From the NCBI GenBank assembly GCA_017451025.1, contig JAFSSM010000021.1:1-64000 (forward strand): a DNA stretch of 64,000 nt, given 5' to 3'. Position 1 is the first letter of the stretch. Each line of letters starts with the position of its first letter. Made by a program: the position numbers and the translations under genes. Positions 26,038 to 35,946 of the stretch are shown here, piece after piece. Below the pieces are notes generated by a model that was not told where the DNA came from, made no database searches, and saw only the letters and a list, made by a program, of their open reading frames with translations. This DNA is from Synergistaceae bacterium (GTDB lineage Bacteria > Synergistota > Synergistia > Synergistales > Aminobacteriaceae).

Positions 26038-29000
26038 TGAGAAAGTTTATCTTGATTTTGCTGGCTGTCATGCTGGCAATTAGCATGTCAGTTTCTGCGT
26101 GGGGAGCGTCGGAATTAGTTCTGACGGTTGATGCAAATTACAGCGGCGGAAGCGGCGATGATGACGACGATTCCGACAGTGATGAAACTACATTCACTAC
26201 GCTTGCCGAAGCACTGAGCTATGCAGACTCTGACGAAGCGACTGATGTCATCATTAACCTTCTGCAGGACGAGAATCTCGAGGGCTACATGGAGATTGAC
26301 GACGCAACCGACAAGACGAGCATAACTATTGCCGGAACAGGTTCCACCAAGCTGATTTTGCCCTCAGATGAGGATAATGAAGGGGTAAGGCACTTCGTCA
26401 TCAACAACTCTGACTTCACACTCGGCCTGAAGGGACTGACGATTTCGGGAGGCGGCGTTTATGTTGTCGCCGGGACATTGAGCGCAGACAGCGTAACTTT
26501 CAGCAACAATGACCCGTCCGGCAATGAGGACACGTCTGACCGTATAGGCGGAGCAGTTCACGTTGCGGAGGACGGCAAGGCGGCGTTTACGAACTGCGTG
26601 TTCACGAACAACACTTCGGCCAGAGGCGGAGCGATATATTCTGCGGGAGAACTCGAAGTCTCACCAGGTACCGCATTCACGCGCAACCATGCAACAGAGA
26701 ACGGCGGCGCGATTTATTCTGCGGGCACACGCGAGAGCACGTTCAACGGCCTGACTTTCGGGGGAAACACTAACGGCGATGCGAACTATGCGGCCAATGG
26801 CGGAGCAGTATATATTTCTGCCGGATCAGTAACTTTTTCCAACAGCATCTTTACCAGAAACAGCGCAGACCAGGGCGGAGCAATAAGTGTAGCTTCCGGA
26901 ACGCTGAACCTTACCGGCGTAAACACCCTAGAGAACAACAGGGGCAATAACGGCGGAGCGATCTACCTTGCCGACAGCAACAACGCAAGGCTGGAATTTT
27001 CCGGGAGCGAGACAATGATTCTGAGGGGCAACACCGCACAGACGGCAGGCGGAGCGATTTACGCAGAGGAAAATTCTGTTATGGTGGCGTACGTGGCCGT
27101 AACTTTTGACGGCAATCATGCTGACGGCGGAAACGGCGGAGCACTCTGGGTATCTGACGGCAAACAGCTTGAGGGATTCGCCGGAGCTATAACCTTCACC
27201 AATAACACGGCAGATTATGGCGGAGCGGTCTACATAGGCAGCGAAAAGCAGAATACGGCGAATTTCACAGCGCAGGGTCAGTTCGACTTCAGCAACAACG
27301 AGGCAGAGTACGAGGGCGGCGCGATTTACACCGTGAGGGCCAACGTGTTAGTTTCTGGCCTGGAAATTTCTACAGAGAACACGGCGGGACTTGGCGGCGG
27401 TTTTCTGAAGGCTGGCGGTTCTACTACCATAAAGGACAGCACAATTTCCAACCAGTCGGCGAAATTCGGCGGAGCAATATTTTCCTCAGGTGCAATAGTC
27501 ATCGATAACTCCGTGTTCTCCTACAATTCATCAGAGGTTGAGGACGGAGACGATCAGGGCGGCGGCGGAGCAATATACTACGCAGGCAGAGGCACAGGTC
27601 CCGGCCAGAACATCACAATCACTTCGTCAGACTTCATAAACAACACCTCAACCACAAACAATATCGGGCAGGGCGGCGGAGCGTTATTCATCTCGGGCGA
27701 TGCGTCTATCTCCGGCTCAAGGTTCACCAGCAATACCCACACGAACAACGCGAACATCGACAACGGCGGCGGAGCAATATATCTCAACGGCTCAATCACT
27801 CTGGAGAGCACGGAATTTACGTCCAACCGTGCGGCAGGAACAGGAGGCACTCGAGGCGGAGCAATCTACGCAACCGGCGGCTCAACCATCAGCATCAAGG
27901 AGAGTCTTTTCGAGAGCAACCAGGCCACCAACAACGGCGGAGCAATCGTGCTTTCCGGGCAGTGCACCACCACAATCGAGGACAGTACATTTACGAGCAA
28001 TCAGTCCACTTCGGCGTTCGGCGGAGCTGTTTATGCGCAGGGAACCCTGACGGCACAGAACAGCTACTTCTACCTGAACAGGTCAGCACAGTCCGGCGGA
28101 GCAATTTACTTCGACCAGCACAACAACGCCAATCATCCCGGAATGTTCACCGCAGAAAGCTCAATGTTCATGGAAAATTCTGCAGGAGCTGCTCCTCTGA
28201 CGGGACAGGGCGGAGCACTTTACCTCAGGCCAGATGCGGCGGTCATAAACAGATGCACTTTCGCAAACAACCAGAGCTCGGCAGTAAACGCAGACTCTCG
28301 CGGCGGAGCAATCTACATCGACACGAACGATACAGCAGTTGCGACGGTAACCAGCATCAAGAACTCGACGTTTGCAGGTAACCAGGTATACGGAGGCTCG
28401 ACGAACTACGGCGGAGCAATTTTCCTGACAGGCCAGGATATAGCACTGATTTCCGACACGTTCACCGGCGGCAACAGTGCAATCGAGCGCGGCGGAGCAG
28501 TCTACGTAGGAAGCGGCACGATGACGATAGCGGCCTGCATAATCGTGGGCAACACTGCTGACAACGGAAGGGATATTTATGCGGAAGGCACGATAACATC
28601 ACGCGGCTATAACAGGATCGGAGTTTACGGCAAGGGCGGAAATGATACATCATGGCTTGCGGACATCACGACGAGCACAACTGACCGTGAAAATAGTGCG
28701 TGGACGATGGTAACGTTCTTCGGAGAAGATTCAGGCCTTGTCGACAATGACGGGTTCGTTCAGGGTCCGGATATAGGTTCAGCCCTGAAGGACGGCAAAG
28801 TCAAGCTGCTGGCTATTCCTCTGAACGAAATGGACAGCCTTTTAGCTGTGGACAGGGCGACGAATGCGATACCGTTTGCGCGGCGTTTCACCCTGAACAT
28901 TGACCAATATGATATTTGGGGGATAGACAGGTTCAGCGGCAACAATGATATAACGATCGGAGCGCACTATCTTGGCGGCGACGGAGCAGGCGGCGGAGAC

Positions 29001-30239
29001 GGCGAAGCGGGCCTCTACGAGATAGCCAGCATATCCATGAGCGGAATACCCAACACCCTCAAGAGCATAGGCCAGACTTCCAGCCTTGTAGCAGTGATTC
29101 ACTACATCAACGGCCGTACTGCTTACGGAGTGCCTTCCGACCGCACAAGCGTAACCAAGAATCAGGAGGAGCGCGTAACGTGGTCAAGCAGTATGCCGGC
29201 GTTCGTGAAGATAGACAAGAGCGGTAACATCACTGCTCTCCAGATGACCAACAACACCAACGGCGCAACAATCACCGTCAGCACAGTTCGCGCGACACCC
29301 GGCGGAAGGGCGGCAACGGACAGCCGTGCAGTGAAAGTTACGGGTCAGTACAGCTTCATGAACACGGTATCGCAGGCATACCAGAATTATTTTTCGGATT
29401 ATGTGCAGGACTTGATGGAGCATGACATCTCAATATCGCTGGCGGAAGCGGACAAGTCTACCGTTCTGGCGACGGGCTTCCAGCGCAATTTTGCCTCCTT
29501 GTGGGGAGTAACGAAGGCAAGTGCGGTTACGGACTTGAGCGTATCCACTCCGAGCTTCTCGACCGCTACAACCTACACCAACTCGCAGGGACTTGCGGCC
29601 TCCAACGGTGCGGGCGTGAGCATCAACTTCCAGAACAGGAGCGCAGGAGATTTATTCCCGCTGACTTATTCGTGGAACTTGTCGGGCAAACAGGTTCAGG
29701 CTATCTTGGGAAATGACATGACCAGGCAGTCAATCAATGACTCATTTGCGGATAAGCTGTTCTCCGCGATGAGAATAGACTACCAGACCCCGACGAAGAA
29801 CTCTACCGTAGTAGGTTCCGGCGGAGTTAAGGGTTCGGATGCACGGCGTTACGGTGCACTGACCATGACGAAGGCGGACGGAAACGCAGGGCTTCACATT
29901 GAGCTTACGGCCTATCTTGCGAACGTAGCGTCGAACGCCAGCAGCAACGGCCCGCAGTTCGTGAAGGGTTCAGGGAGCAAGAGGCTACTGGTAGTGCCTG
30001 ACGGAGCGAACGACACCGCGATAACCGGTACGATGTGGCTTGCGCAGAGTGCTTCGACGATCGTGAAGGAAGATACTCCGAGCACGAACAACAACAATTC
30101 TGGCGGAGACAGCACCGGCAACAACACCACCGGCAACAACTCGAACTCCGGAGGCGGAGGCGGCGGAGGCGGCGGATGTGATTCGTTTGGTCTTGGGCTT
30201 TTCGGTGCGGTTCTGGTGTTAGCCTTGAAACGCAAGTAG
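26037..30239 (+). CDS. Giant Synerg-CTERM beta-helix protein with PMP-like GGAIY repeats
   Basis: 1400 residues. Signal peptide at 1-23. Residues about 150-880 hold more than 20 copies of GGAIY/GGAVY/GGALF, spaced 20-35 residues, each after an SxFxxNxA-like strand. This is the polymorphic outer membrane protein repeat pattern and folds as a right-handed beta-helix. Around residues 990-1100 is a bacterial Ig-like (BIG2-type) segment, then a domain of about 250 residues and a Gly-rich linker, GGGCDSFG, a hydrophobic segment and KRK. It is probably an adhesin or other surface structure. It starts at GTG 26037, overlapping the previous stop. Confidence 0.88.
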   Translation: MRKFILILLAVMLAISMSVSAWGASELVLTVDANYSGGSGDDDDDSDSDETTFTTLAEALSYADSDEATDVIINLLQDENLEGYMEIDDATDKTSITIAGTGSTKLILPSDEDNEGVRHFVINNSDFTLGLKGLTISGGGVYVVAGTLSADSVTFSNNDPSGNEDTSDRIGGAVHVAEDGKAAFTNCVFTNNTSARGGAIYSAGELEVSPGTAFTRNHATENGGAIYSAGTRESTFNGLTFGGNTNGDANYAANGGAVYISAGSVTFSNSIFTRNSADQGGAISVASGTLNLTGVNTLENNRGNNGGAIYLADSNNARLEFSGSETMILRGNTAQTAGGAIYAEENSVMVAYVAVTFDGNHADGGNGGALWVSDGKQLEGFAGAITFTNNTADYGGAVYIGSEKQNTANFTAQGQFDFSNNEAEYEGGAIYTVRANVLVSGLEISTENTAGLGGGFLKAGGSTTIKDSTISNQSAKFGGAIFSSGAIVIDNSVFSYNSSEVEDGDDQGGGGAIYYAGRGTGPGQNITITSSDFINNTSTTNNIGQGGGALFISGDASISGSRFTSNTHTNNANIDNGGGAIYLNGSITLESTEFTSNRAAGTGGTRGGAIYATGGSTISIKESLFESNQATNNGGAIVLSGQCTTTIEDSTFTSNQSTSAFGGAVYAQGTLTAQNSYFYLNRSAQSGGAIYFDQHNNANHPGMFTAESSMFMENSAGAAPLTGQGGALYLRPDAAVINRCTFANNQSSAVNADSRGGAIYIDTNDTAVATVTSIKNSTFAGNQVYGGSTNYGGAIFLTGQDIALISDTFTGGNSAIERGGAVYVGSGTMTIAACIIVGNTADNGRDIYAEGTITSRGYNRIGVYGKGGNDTSWLADITTSTTDRENSAWTMVTFFGEDSGLVDNDGFVQGPDIGSALKDGKVKLLAIPLNEMDSLLAVDRATNAIPFARRFTLNIDQYDIWGIDRFSGNNDITIGAHYLGGDGAGGGDGEAGLYEIASISMSGIPNTLKSIGQTSSLVAVIHYINGRTAYGVPSDRTSVTKNQEERVTWSSSMPAFVKIDKSGNITALQMTNNTNGATITVSTVRATPGGRAATDSRAVKVTGQYSFMNTVSQAYQNYFSDYVQDLMEHDISISLAEADKSTVLATGFQRNFASLWGVTKASAVTDLSVSTPSFSTATTYTNSQGLAASNGAGVSINFQNRSAGDLFPLTYSWNLSGKQVQAILGNDMTRQSINDSFADKLFSAMRIDYQTPTKNSTVVGSGGVKGSDARRYGALTMTKADGNAGLHIELTAYLANVASNASSNGPQFVKGSGSKRLLVVPDGANDTAITGTMWLAQSASTIVKEDTPSTNNNNSGGDSTGNNTTGNNSNSGGGGGGGGGCDSFGLGLFGAVLVLALKRK

Positions 30240-30251
30240 AGCAGAATCAAC

Positions 30252-30290
30252 GCAGACCTTCCTGTAAAAACGGGAGGGTCTGTTTTTTTG
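30252..30290 (+). terminator. Intrinsic terminator after the surface protein pair
   Basis: CAGACCTTCC (30253-30262) pairs with GGAGGGTCTG (30273-30282), with one wobble pair, followed by seven T residues. Confidence 0.85.
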
Positions 30291-30358
30291 TGCACACATG
30301 TGCTAGACTTTGCGGCATCTACAGGTTAAATTTAGTCAATCAAGGGGAGATTTGGGGA

Positions 30359-31213
30359 ATGCAGTATAAAGATTACTACAAGATTTTGGGGGTGCCGCGT
30401 GATGCCAAGCCCGACGAAATCCGCAAAGCCTACAGGAAATTAGCGAAGCAGTATCACCCTGACGTGAACAAGGAGGCCGGTGCTGAGGAAAAGTACAAGG
30501 AGATAAACGAGGCATATGAAGTTCTGAAGGACCCGGCCAAGCGCGAGAAGTACGACACCTTAGGCATGAACTGGCAGAGCGGACAGGACTTCACTCCTCC
30601 TCCGGGCTGGGGAGGAGGCCAGCGTGTGGAATTTGGCGGGGACTTCAGCGACTTCTTCCAGACGTTATTCGGCCAGGCTGGGGGAAATTTCGGGGGGTTC
30701 AGCGACATTTTCGGCAATGCAGGCCGTCCGGTGAAACGCGACACCGAAGCTGAACTGACACTGACGCTTGAGCAGGCAGTGAAGGCCGGAGAAATTACGC
30801 TGACTATGGGGGGCCGTTCAATCAAGACACGTCTTCCCAAAGGTATAACCGAAGGCTCGAAGATAACTTTGCCGGGAAAAGCAGAAGGCGGCGGGGATAT
30901 TAAGCTGACACTGCACATAGCTCCGCACAAGGATTTTAAGGTAGAGGGCTATGATATTACGCGCGACGAGAAGGTTCCGGTTTGGGATGCTGTTTTGGGG
31001 AAAGATATTAACGTGCAGACACTTGACGGCAACGTTACGGTGAAGATGCCCCCCGGGATTCAGGACGGGCAGAAGCTCAGATTGAGGGGTAAGGGGTTAG
31101 CTGACAGGAACGGCCAGAATGGTGATATGTACGTCCGCATAAGGATAGAGATACCGCGCCACCTGAATACTAAGCAGAATGAATTATGGCATGAACTGGC
31201 TGAACTGGGGTAA
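30359..31213 (+). CDS. CbpA-type J-domain co-chaperone
   Basis: About 284 residues. The J domain is at residues 3-68 with the HPD tripeptide ([12 protein letters not shown]), followed by a Gly/Phe-rich region ([14 protein letters not shown]) and the two beta-barrel C-terminal domains of DnaJ-class proteins. The Cys-rich zinc region of DnaJ is absent, so it belongs to the CbpA/DjlA-free type and stimulates DnaK on client proteins. ATG at 30359 ([11 protein letters not shown]) fits the family start; further upstream in-frame codons have no support. Confidence 0.92.
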   Translation: MQYKDYYKILGVPRDAKPDEIRKAYRKLAKQYHPDVNKEAGAEEKYKEINEAYEVLKDPAKREKYDTLGMNWQSGQDFTPPPGWGGGQRVEFGGDFSDFFQTLFGQAGGNFGGFSDIFGNAGRPVKRDTEAELTLTLEQAVKAGEITLTMGGRSIKTRLPKGITEGSKITLPGKAEGGGDIKLTLHIAPHKDFKVEGYDITRDEKVPVWDAVLGKDINVQTLDGNVTVKMPPGIQDGQKLRLRGKGLADRNGQNGDMYVRIRIEIPRHLNTKQNELWHELAELG

Positions 31214-31251
31214 AATTTTCAACAATAACCTTTGGAGGTGAAGTTTTCGCT

Positions 31252-31812
31252 ATGCGCTCGAACATCTTTAACGTTCCTAACACACTTAGCCTGATACGTG
31301 TATTTCTTGCGCCGCTGGTTCTGCTGTTTCTCTCACTCAGAATTGGGCGGCCGATCTCAGCCTCGCTTCCCGGTGTGAGCTGGGGTGATGCTATCGCGGC
31401 GGCAGTGTTCATCGTTGCGTCCCTGACTGATGCGTTCGACGGATACATCGCCAGAAAGTACAAGCTGGTTACCACATTGGGCAAATTCATTGACCCTCTG
31501 GCAGATAAGGTTCTGGTGATTGCGGCCATGCTTGCCCTAATTGAACTTGGCCGTCTTCCGGCGTGGATAGTCATGGTGATAATCACGCGTGAGTTCATCG
31601 TTACGGGATTGCGCCTTGTTGCTGCGGCAGAGGGTGTAGTAATTGCGGCCTCTAAGGGCGGAAAGCTGAAGACTTGCTGCCAGATCGCCGCGCTTATCAT
31701 GCTTATCCTGAACATACCGGGCGGAATGGCGTTGATGTGGCTTGCAATGATTTTAACGGTCTGGAGCGGAATGGATTACCTTATAAAGGGCAGCAGCATA
31801 ATCACAGGATAA
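31252..31812 (+). CDS. pgsA: CDP-diacylglycerol-glycerol-3-phosphate 3-phosphatidyltransferase PgsA
   Basis: 186 residues, four membrane helices. The complete CDP-alcohol phosphotransferase motif is visible: D-x2-D-G-x2-A-R in TDAFDGYIARKY, then G-x3-D-x3-D in GKFIDPLADK. It makes phosphatidylglycerol phosphate, the first committed step to PG and cardiolipin. It has GGAGGTG 11 nt before the ATG, lies 38 bp after the J-protein gene, and ends at a bidirectional terminator. Confidence 0.94.
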   Translation: MRSNIFNVPNTLSLIRVFLAPLVLLFLSLRIGRPISASLPGVSWGDAIAAAVFIVASLTDAFDGYIARKYKLVTTLGKFIDPLADKVLVIAAMLALIELGRLPAWIVMVIITREFIVTGLRLVAAAEGVVIAASKGGKLKTCCQIAALIMLILNIPGGMALMWLAMILTVWSGMDYLIKGSSIITG

Positions 31813-31821
31813 ATACGGGTC

Positions 31822-31866
31822 AGCAAAAATCCCCTTCCACTTATCAGGAGGGGGATTACTTTTTCT
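31822..31866. terminator. Bidirectional terminator between pgsA and the CapD-like gene
   Basis: AATCCCCTTCC (31828-31838) pairs with GGAGGGGGATT (31847-31857), 8-nt loop, with A-rich sequence on the left and TTTTTC on the right. Confidence 0.85.
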
Positions 31867-33691
31867 AGCTGTATTCCGGCACAAGTTCGTGAAGAACTGC
31901 CGGTGCTTCGCCAGGATGCTTTATTGCGCGTTCTAGCAGTGCGTCCAATTCCGGGGTAATGCCCTGACCTGCCTTTATCCTGCTCTCGAAAATTTTCGGG
32001 TGAACTGTCCCGCGCACAGCATTTTCGTCGTAGAACAACTCCTCGTACAATTTTTCGCCCGGCCTTATCCCGGAGTACACTATGTCTATGTCGCGGTAAG
32101 GCTCGTAACCGCACAGACGTATCAATAATTCCGCCATTTCCCGAATAACTACGGGCTCACCCATGTCCAGCACGAAAAGTTCCCCGCCATGACCTAGTGC
32201 TCCTGCCTGAATCACAAGGCTCACAGCCTCAGGAATCAGCATAAAGTATCTCTTCATGTCCGGGTGCGTAACCGTAACAGGCCCGCCTTCCGCAATCTGT
32301 TCCTCGAATTTGGGGATAACGCTTCCTCTGCTTCCGAGAACATTACCGAACCGCACAGCCATGTACTTTGTCTCGGGATAATTTCCCTGTTCGCGTTCAA
32401 GTATCTTTTCGGCGAGCCTCTTCGTCGCTCCCATTACGCTTGAAGGGTTCACGGCCTTATCCGTCGAAATCATCACCATACGTTCAGCGTGGTACATCCC
32501 TGCATATCGCGCAATGGTTCTTGTGCCGAGTGCGTTGACCCTCATAGCTTCGCGCGGGCATGTCTGCATCAGCGGGACGTGTTTATGTGCCGCCGCGTGG
32601 AATATCACCTGCGGAGAGTGCTTCTCGAACAATTCATGCATAGCCGTATCGTCAGCCACGTCCGCAATCACCGGGTGCACTGGAATGTTCGTCCCGGACT
32701 TGGCCAGCCCCTCAAGCAGAAGGTATATCGACTGCTCGCCGTGCCCCAGCGCAAAAATTTCGGATGGATTGTTGTGCAGAACCTGCCTGACTATCTCGCT
32801 CCCGATTGAGCCTCCCGCACCCGTAATCAGGACTTTGCGGCCCTGAATGTAGTTCATCGACGGGTCAAGGTTTATGCGCACCTGTTCACGGCCAAGCAAA
32901 TCCTCGAGCCTGACCTTGCGCAGACGCGACACAGACACAGTTCCGCCCGCAAGTTCTCTCAGACTCGGAAGTATCCTGACCTGAACGTTCAGGGGTGCGA
33001 GCGTGTCATAAATCCTGCGTATTTTCTGGCCGTTTGCACTCGGTATTGCGATTAACACCACCTGAATCTTTTCGCGCTCAACTATTCTGCGCAGGTCCGA
33101 CGAACTCCCCATCACCTTAAGGCCGGAGACATAACGCCCTATCTTGCTCTCGTCGTCGTCCGCAAATCCTGCAGGATAAAGTTCTGACGCGTTGCGCATC
33201 AAGTCCCTCGCTAAATACACTCCGGCCTCGCCTGCTCCGAAGATTAATGCTCTGAGGCGTTCGGACTTGTGCTTTGCGTGTATGGACTTGGCCATCAGCC
33301 ACGAAAACCTCAATCCTCCGCACAGGAACAGCCCCGCGAAAAACGCAATCGCAAATGACGTTCTGGGGAAAACCGCAATCTTGAAGAGGCTGTTGACCAG
33401 CAAAAACGCCAGCACAGAAACGATGTACAGCCACAGGAATTTGTTGTAGTCCTCAGTTCCGGCGTGCTGCCAGATAGTTCTGTACTGCCCGAACAGCGCA
33501 AAGATACTCACGCACACCGAAGGCATCAGGCACATTACGGCCAGCCAGTCCGGAACGTAACGTGGAATAACTATTCCGAGCCTGACAGCGTAGCCGAAAT
33601 ACACTGCCAGCGCGAGAAGCACGAAGTCCAGAATTGCAGTGATTAATCCGTTGCCGGAGAGCCTGCGCCACGAGTCTTTGAGCGACGACAT
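31865..33691 (-). CDS. Membrane-bound nucleoside-diphosphate-sugar dehydratase/epimerase (CapD/WbpM/PglF family)
   Basis: 608 residues. Four membrane helices at the N-terminus (residues 12-125), a CoA-binding/Rossmann-like region (LIFGAGEAGVYLARDL) and a C-terminal extended SDR domain with VLITGAGGSIGSEIV for NAD(P). The catalytic segment reads STDKAVNPSSVMGATKRLAE; in place of the usual YxxxK Tyr there is Met, as is typical of UDP-GlcNAc 4,6-dehydratases of this group. It would initiate UDP-linked deoxy/amino sugar synthesis for surface glycans. It starts 3 bp after the small unknown gene. Confidence 0.9.
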   Translation of the reverse strand: MSSLKDSWRRLSGNGLITAILDFVLLALAVYFGYAVRLGIVIPRYVPDWLAVMCLMPSVCVSIFALFGQYRTIWQHAGTEDYNKFLWLYIVSVLAFLLVNSLFKIAVFPRTSFAIAFFAGLFLCGGLRFSWLMAKSIHAKHKSERLRALIFGAGEAGVYLARDLMRNASELYPAGFADDDESKIGRYVSGLKVMGSSSDLRRIVEREKIQVVLIAIPSANGQKIRRIYDTLAPLNVQVRILPSLRELAGGTVSVSRLRKVRLEDLLGREQVRINLDPSMNYIQGRKVLITGAGGSIGSEIVRQVLHNNPSEIFALGHGEQSIYLLLEGLAKSGTNIPVHPVIADVADDTAMHELFEKHSPQVIFHAAAHKHVPLMQTCPREAMRVNALGTRTIARYAGMYHAERMVMISTDKAVNPSSVMGATKRLAEKILEREQGNYPETKYMAVRFGNVLGSRGSVIPKFEEQIAEGGPVTVTHPDMKRYFMLIPEAVSLVIQAGALGHGGELFVLDMGEPVVIREMAELLIRLCGYEPYRDIDIVYSGIRPGEKLYEELFYDENAVRGTVHPKIFESRIKAGQGITPELDALLERAIKHPGEAPAVLHELVPEYS

Positions 33692-33694
33692 GAT

Positions 33695-34120
33695 TTAGAG
33701 TATCAGCTTCTTGCTGCCGCCGCCTCCGAGACGGTCTAACTCGTTCAGCACGCCGGCAGGGGCTACGTCTATCTTGGGTGCACGCTGTTTCTCCGCTGCT
33801 TCCTGAAGACGCTTCTGCATTTCCTCCATCGACTGCTTGATGGCTTTAGCATCTCCCTTAATCCACAGCATAAGGTTTTCTGCGGCGGTCTTCATTGTGT
33901 TTTCGTCGGGCATTGACTTAATCATCCCAAGCTCAAGAAGTATTTTGTTCTCGTCGCGGATTGCTTCAAGTGCATCGTTTTCGTTGAACAATCCCTTCTT
34001 GTAGAGCATACGGAACATAATGTTGAAGCGGCTTTTCTGATTTTCGCTGTCTAGCGTAACTTCTTCGAGGCGAGATACTAACATAGTCAGCAGTTCGTCC
34101 AGACCAATCTGCATAGGCAT
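33695..34120 (-). CDS. Small cytoplasmic protein of unknown function
   Basis: About 141 residues from ATG 34120 (MPMQIGLDELLTML), all helical by composition, with Lys/Glu-rich helices and no membrane segment or familiar motif. On the minus strand, AAAGGAG is followed by TTTC and nine A residues before the ATG, so spacing is about 13 nt and depends on the A tract. The neighbours are the CapD-like gene downstream (3 bp) and dnaX divergent upstream. A longer reading from 34180 has no ribosome binding site. Confidence 0.7.
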   Translation of the reverse strand: MPMQIGLDELLTMLVSRLEEVTLDSENQKSRFNIMFRMLYKKGLFNENDALEAIRDENKILLELGMIKSMPDENTMKTAAENLMLWIKGDAKAIKQSMEEMQKRLQEAAEKQRAPKIDVAPAGVLNELDRLGGGGSKKLIL

Positions 34121-34192
34121 TTTTTTTTTGAAAGCTCCTTTTATGTGTGAAAAGTTTAGTAATGGTAGAAATTCTAGCACATTGATTAAATT

Positions 34193-34222
34193 TTGCCCTT
34201 AATGTAAAGTAATCACTATACC
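34193..34222 (+). promoter_or_regulatory. Candidate promoter for dnaX-dnaE
   Basis: TTGCCC (34193-34198), 18-nt spacer, TATACC (34217-34222), 26 nt before the dnaX ATG with AGGAG between. Moderate match to sigma-70 consensus. Confidence 0.4.
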
Positions 34223-34248
34223 AAAAATCAATCAGGAGTTTTGTTTTT

Positions 34249-35946
34249 ATGAGTGTATCTCTGTATCGGAAATACAGACCCCAGAATTTTGCGTCAGTTG
34301 TCGGGCAGAAACCAGCAATTGATGTCCTGACCAGCTCGCTAGCCAAAAAACGCGTCGGTCATGCTTACCTTTTTTCCGGTTCTCGCGGCTGCGGAAAAAC
34401 TTCTGTAGCAAGAATTTTCGCCAAAGCCCTGAATTGCCTTGACCCTCAAGGCGTAGAACCCTGCGGCAAATGCAGAAACTGTGAAGCCGTAACCGCAGGA
34501 GAAAGCCTTGACGTTATAGAGATAGACGGAGCTTCCAACAACGGAGTAGATGAAGTAAGACAGCTCAAGGAAAATATTACGCTGACACCATTCAGCTCAA
34601 AGTACAAGATATATATCATTGATGAAGTTCACATGCTCTCAACAGCGGCCTTCAACGCACTGCTGAAGACCCTCGAGGAACCGCCGGAATACGTCGTGTT
34701 CATCATGGCGACGACCGAACCCCGCAAAGTCCCCGTAACTATCCGGTCGAGGTGCCAGCACATTCCGTTCCACAGCATCACGGCGGAGGATATTTTCGCG
34801 CGGTTGAAGTTCGTGTGCGATTCTGAGGGAGTCAGCACTGAGGACGAAGCACTCTACGAGGTTGCCAGGCAGGCCGACGGTGCTCTGCGCGATGCTCTTT
34901 CGCTCCTGGAACAGGTAATCGCTTCCGGCAATATCACTCTCCAGAACGTTGAAGCAGTATTTGGTGCGGGAAGCCGTCCTGCGTTTGAACGCTGGGTGAG
35001 AACTTTGCGCGAGGACAAGGAGGCGGCGTATCTTGCCTTGAAGTCAATGTTTGATGCCGGAGCTTCGGGAGTGAGGGTCTTCGAGGAAATGTTCTCTCTG
35101 GTGCGCAATCTGTGGCTGGCCTCAAACTGGAAGAGCATCACCGGAAATTTGGGGCTGTCCAAGAGTGAGCAGCACTTTATTGCTGAAGAAGCACCTCAAT
35201 GGACTCCCGGAAAACTGCACTCGTTGCTGAATAACATTCTGCGGGCAATGACTCAGGCAAGGCAGGGGGTAAGGTCTGATATTCTGCTGGGAACGTTCAT
35301 GCTCAGCCTTGAAGCACATTCTCCTCCGGAACAGTTACTGTCGGTTCCGCCAGCATCACCGGCAATAGAACAGGAACCCGGGCTTGAGGTTAAATTTGCC
35401 GTGAATACCCTTGAGATTAGGTATGACCCTAAACTTAAGGCTGACCTCATGGAAATTGCCAGCAAGTCCGATTTTGCGCTTTACTGTGCAATGTTCGACA
35501 TAAATGCTGGTCTTCGCGGAAAAGAACTTGTGCTTAAGGCAGGGCATATCTTCACTTTCGAGACGCTCAGGGCTGCGAGGAGGGCATCAGATGTTCAGGC
35601 TGTCTTCGGAAATTACGGGCAGGTTATCCTGAAGTTCGGGGATTTGTGGGAGGTAAAGTGTCCTGAACGCGTCAAAGAAGAAGCTCTGCCGGTACAGAAA
35701 GTTCATAAGCCGGAAGCTGTTCCTGAATTTTTGCCGCAGTCCAATTCTGACGCGACAGATACTCCGCAGGCTGATGATAAGCCCGAACCTCAGGGACATA
35801 AAAGCTCGATTTTCGACAAATACAGGCAGGAACTCGCGGTGCTGGGAGCACAGCCCGAAGTGCTTATGATTAAGTACAAGGAGCCTGAAGAGAGTTCGGA
35901 CGAGGACGACACTTCAACGGAACTGGAAGGAGATAATGATGAATGA
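34249..35946 (+). CDS. dnaX: DNA polymerase III gamma/tau subunit
   Basis: 565 residues. The clamp-loader ATPase has Walker A GSRGCGKTS near residue 45, the zinc-binding cysteines in NCLDPQGVEPCGKCRNC, Walker B YIIDEVHML and the sensor 1/SRC region (TIRSRCQHI). After residue 370 the sequence becomes less conserved, with a Pro/Glu-rich linker and a C-terminal region (tau-like). I see no convincing heptamer slippery site with stem-loop for a programmed gamma frameshift. Its stop overlaps the dnaE start (ATGA). Confidence 0.95.
   Translation: MSVSLYRKYRPQNFASVVGQKPAIDVLTSSLAKKRVGHAYLFSGSRGCGKTSVARIFAKALNCLDPQGVEPCGKCRNCEAVTAGESLDVIEIDGASNNGVDEVRQLKENITLTPFSSKYKIYIIDEVHMLSTAAFNALLKTLEEPPEYVVFIMATTEPRKVPVTIRSRCQHIPFHSITAEDIFARLKFVCDSEGVSTEDEALYEVARQADGALRDALSLLEQVIASGNITLQNVEAVFGAGSRPAFERWVRTLREDKEAAYLALKSMFDAGASGVRVFEEMFSLVRNLWLASNWKSITGNLGLSKSEQHFIAEEAPQWTPGKLHSLLNNILRAMTQARQGVRSDILLGTFMLSLEAHSPPEQLLSVPPASPAIEQEPGLEVKFAVNTLEIRYDPKLKADLMEIASKSDFALYCAMFDINAGLRGKELVLKAGHIFTFETLRAARRASDVQAVFGNYGQVILKFGDLWEVKCPERVKEEALPVQKVHKPEAVPEFLPQSNSDATDTPQADDKPEPQGHKSSIFDKYRQELAVLGAQPEVLMIKYKEPEESSDEDDTSTELEGDNDE

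Noticed and set aside
26600-28560. Periodic GGCGGAGCAATATA-like DNA as a CRISPR array or satellite
   Set aside because: The spacing varies by codons and the repeats encode GGAIY in one long frame; this is protein repeat structure.
34340-34360. AAAAAAC run in dnaX as a programmed frameshift site
   Set aside because: It is near the start of the gene, in the wrong phase for a heptamer slip, and no stimulatory stem-loop follows.
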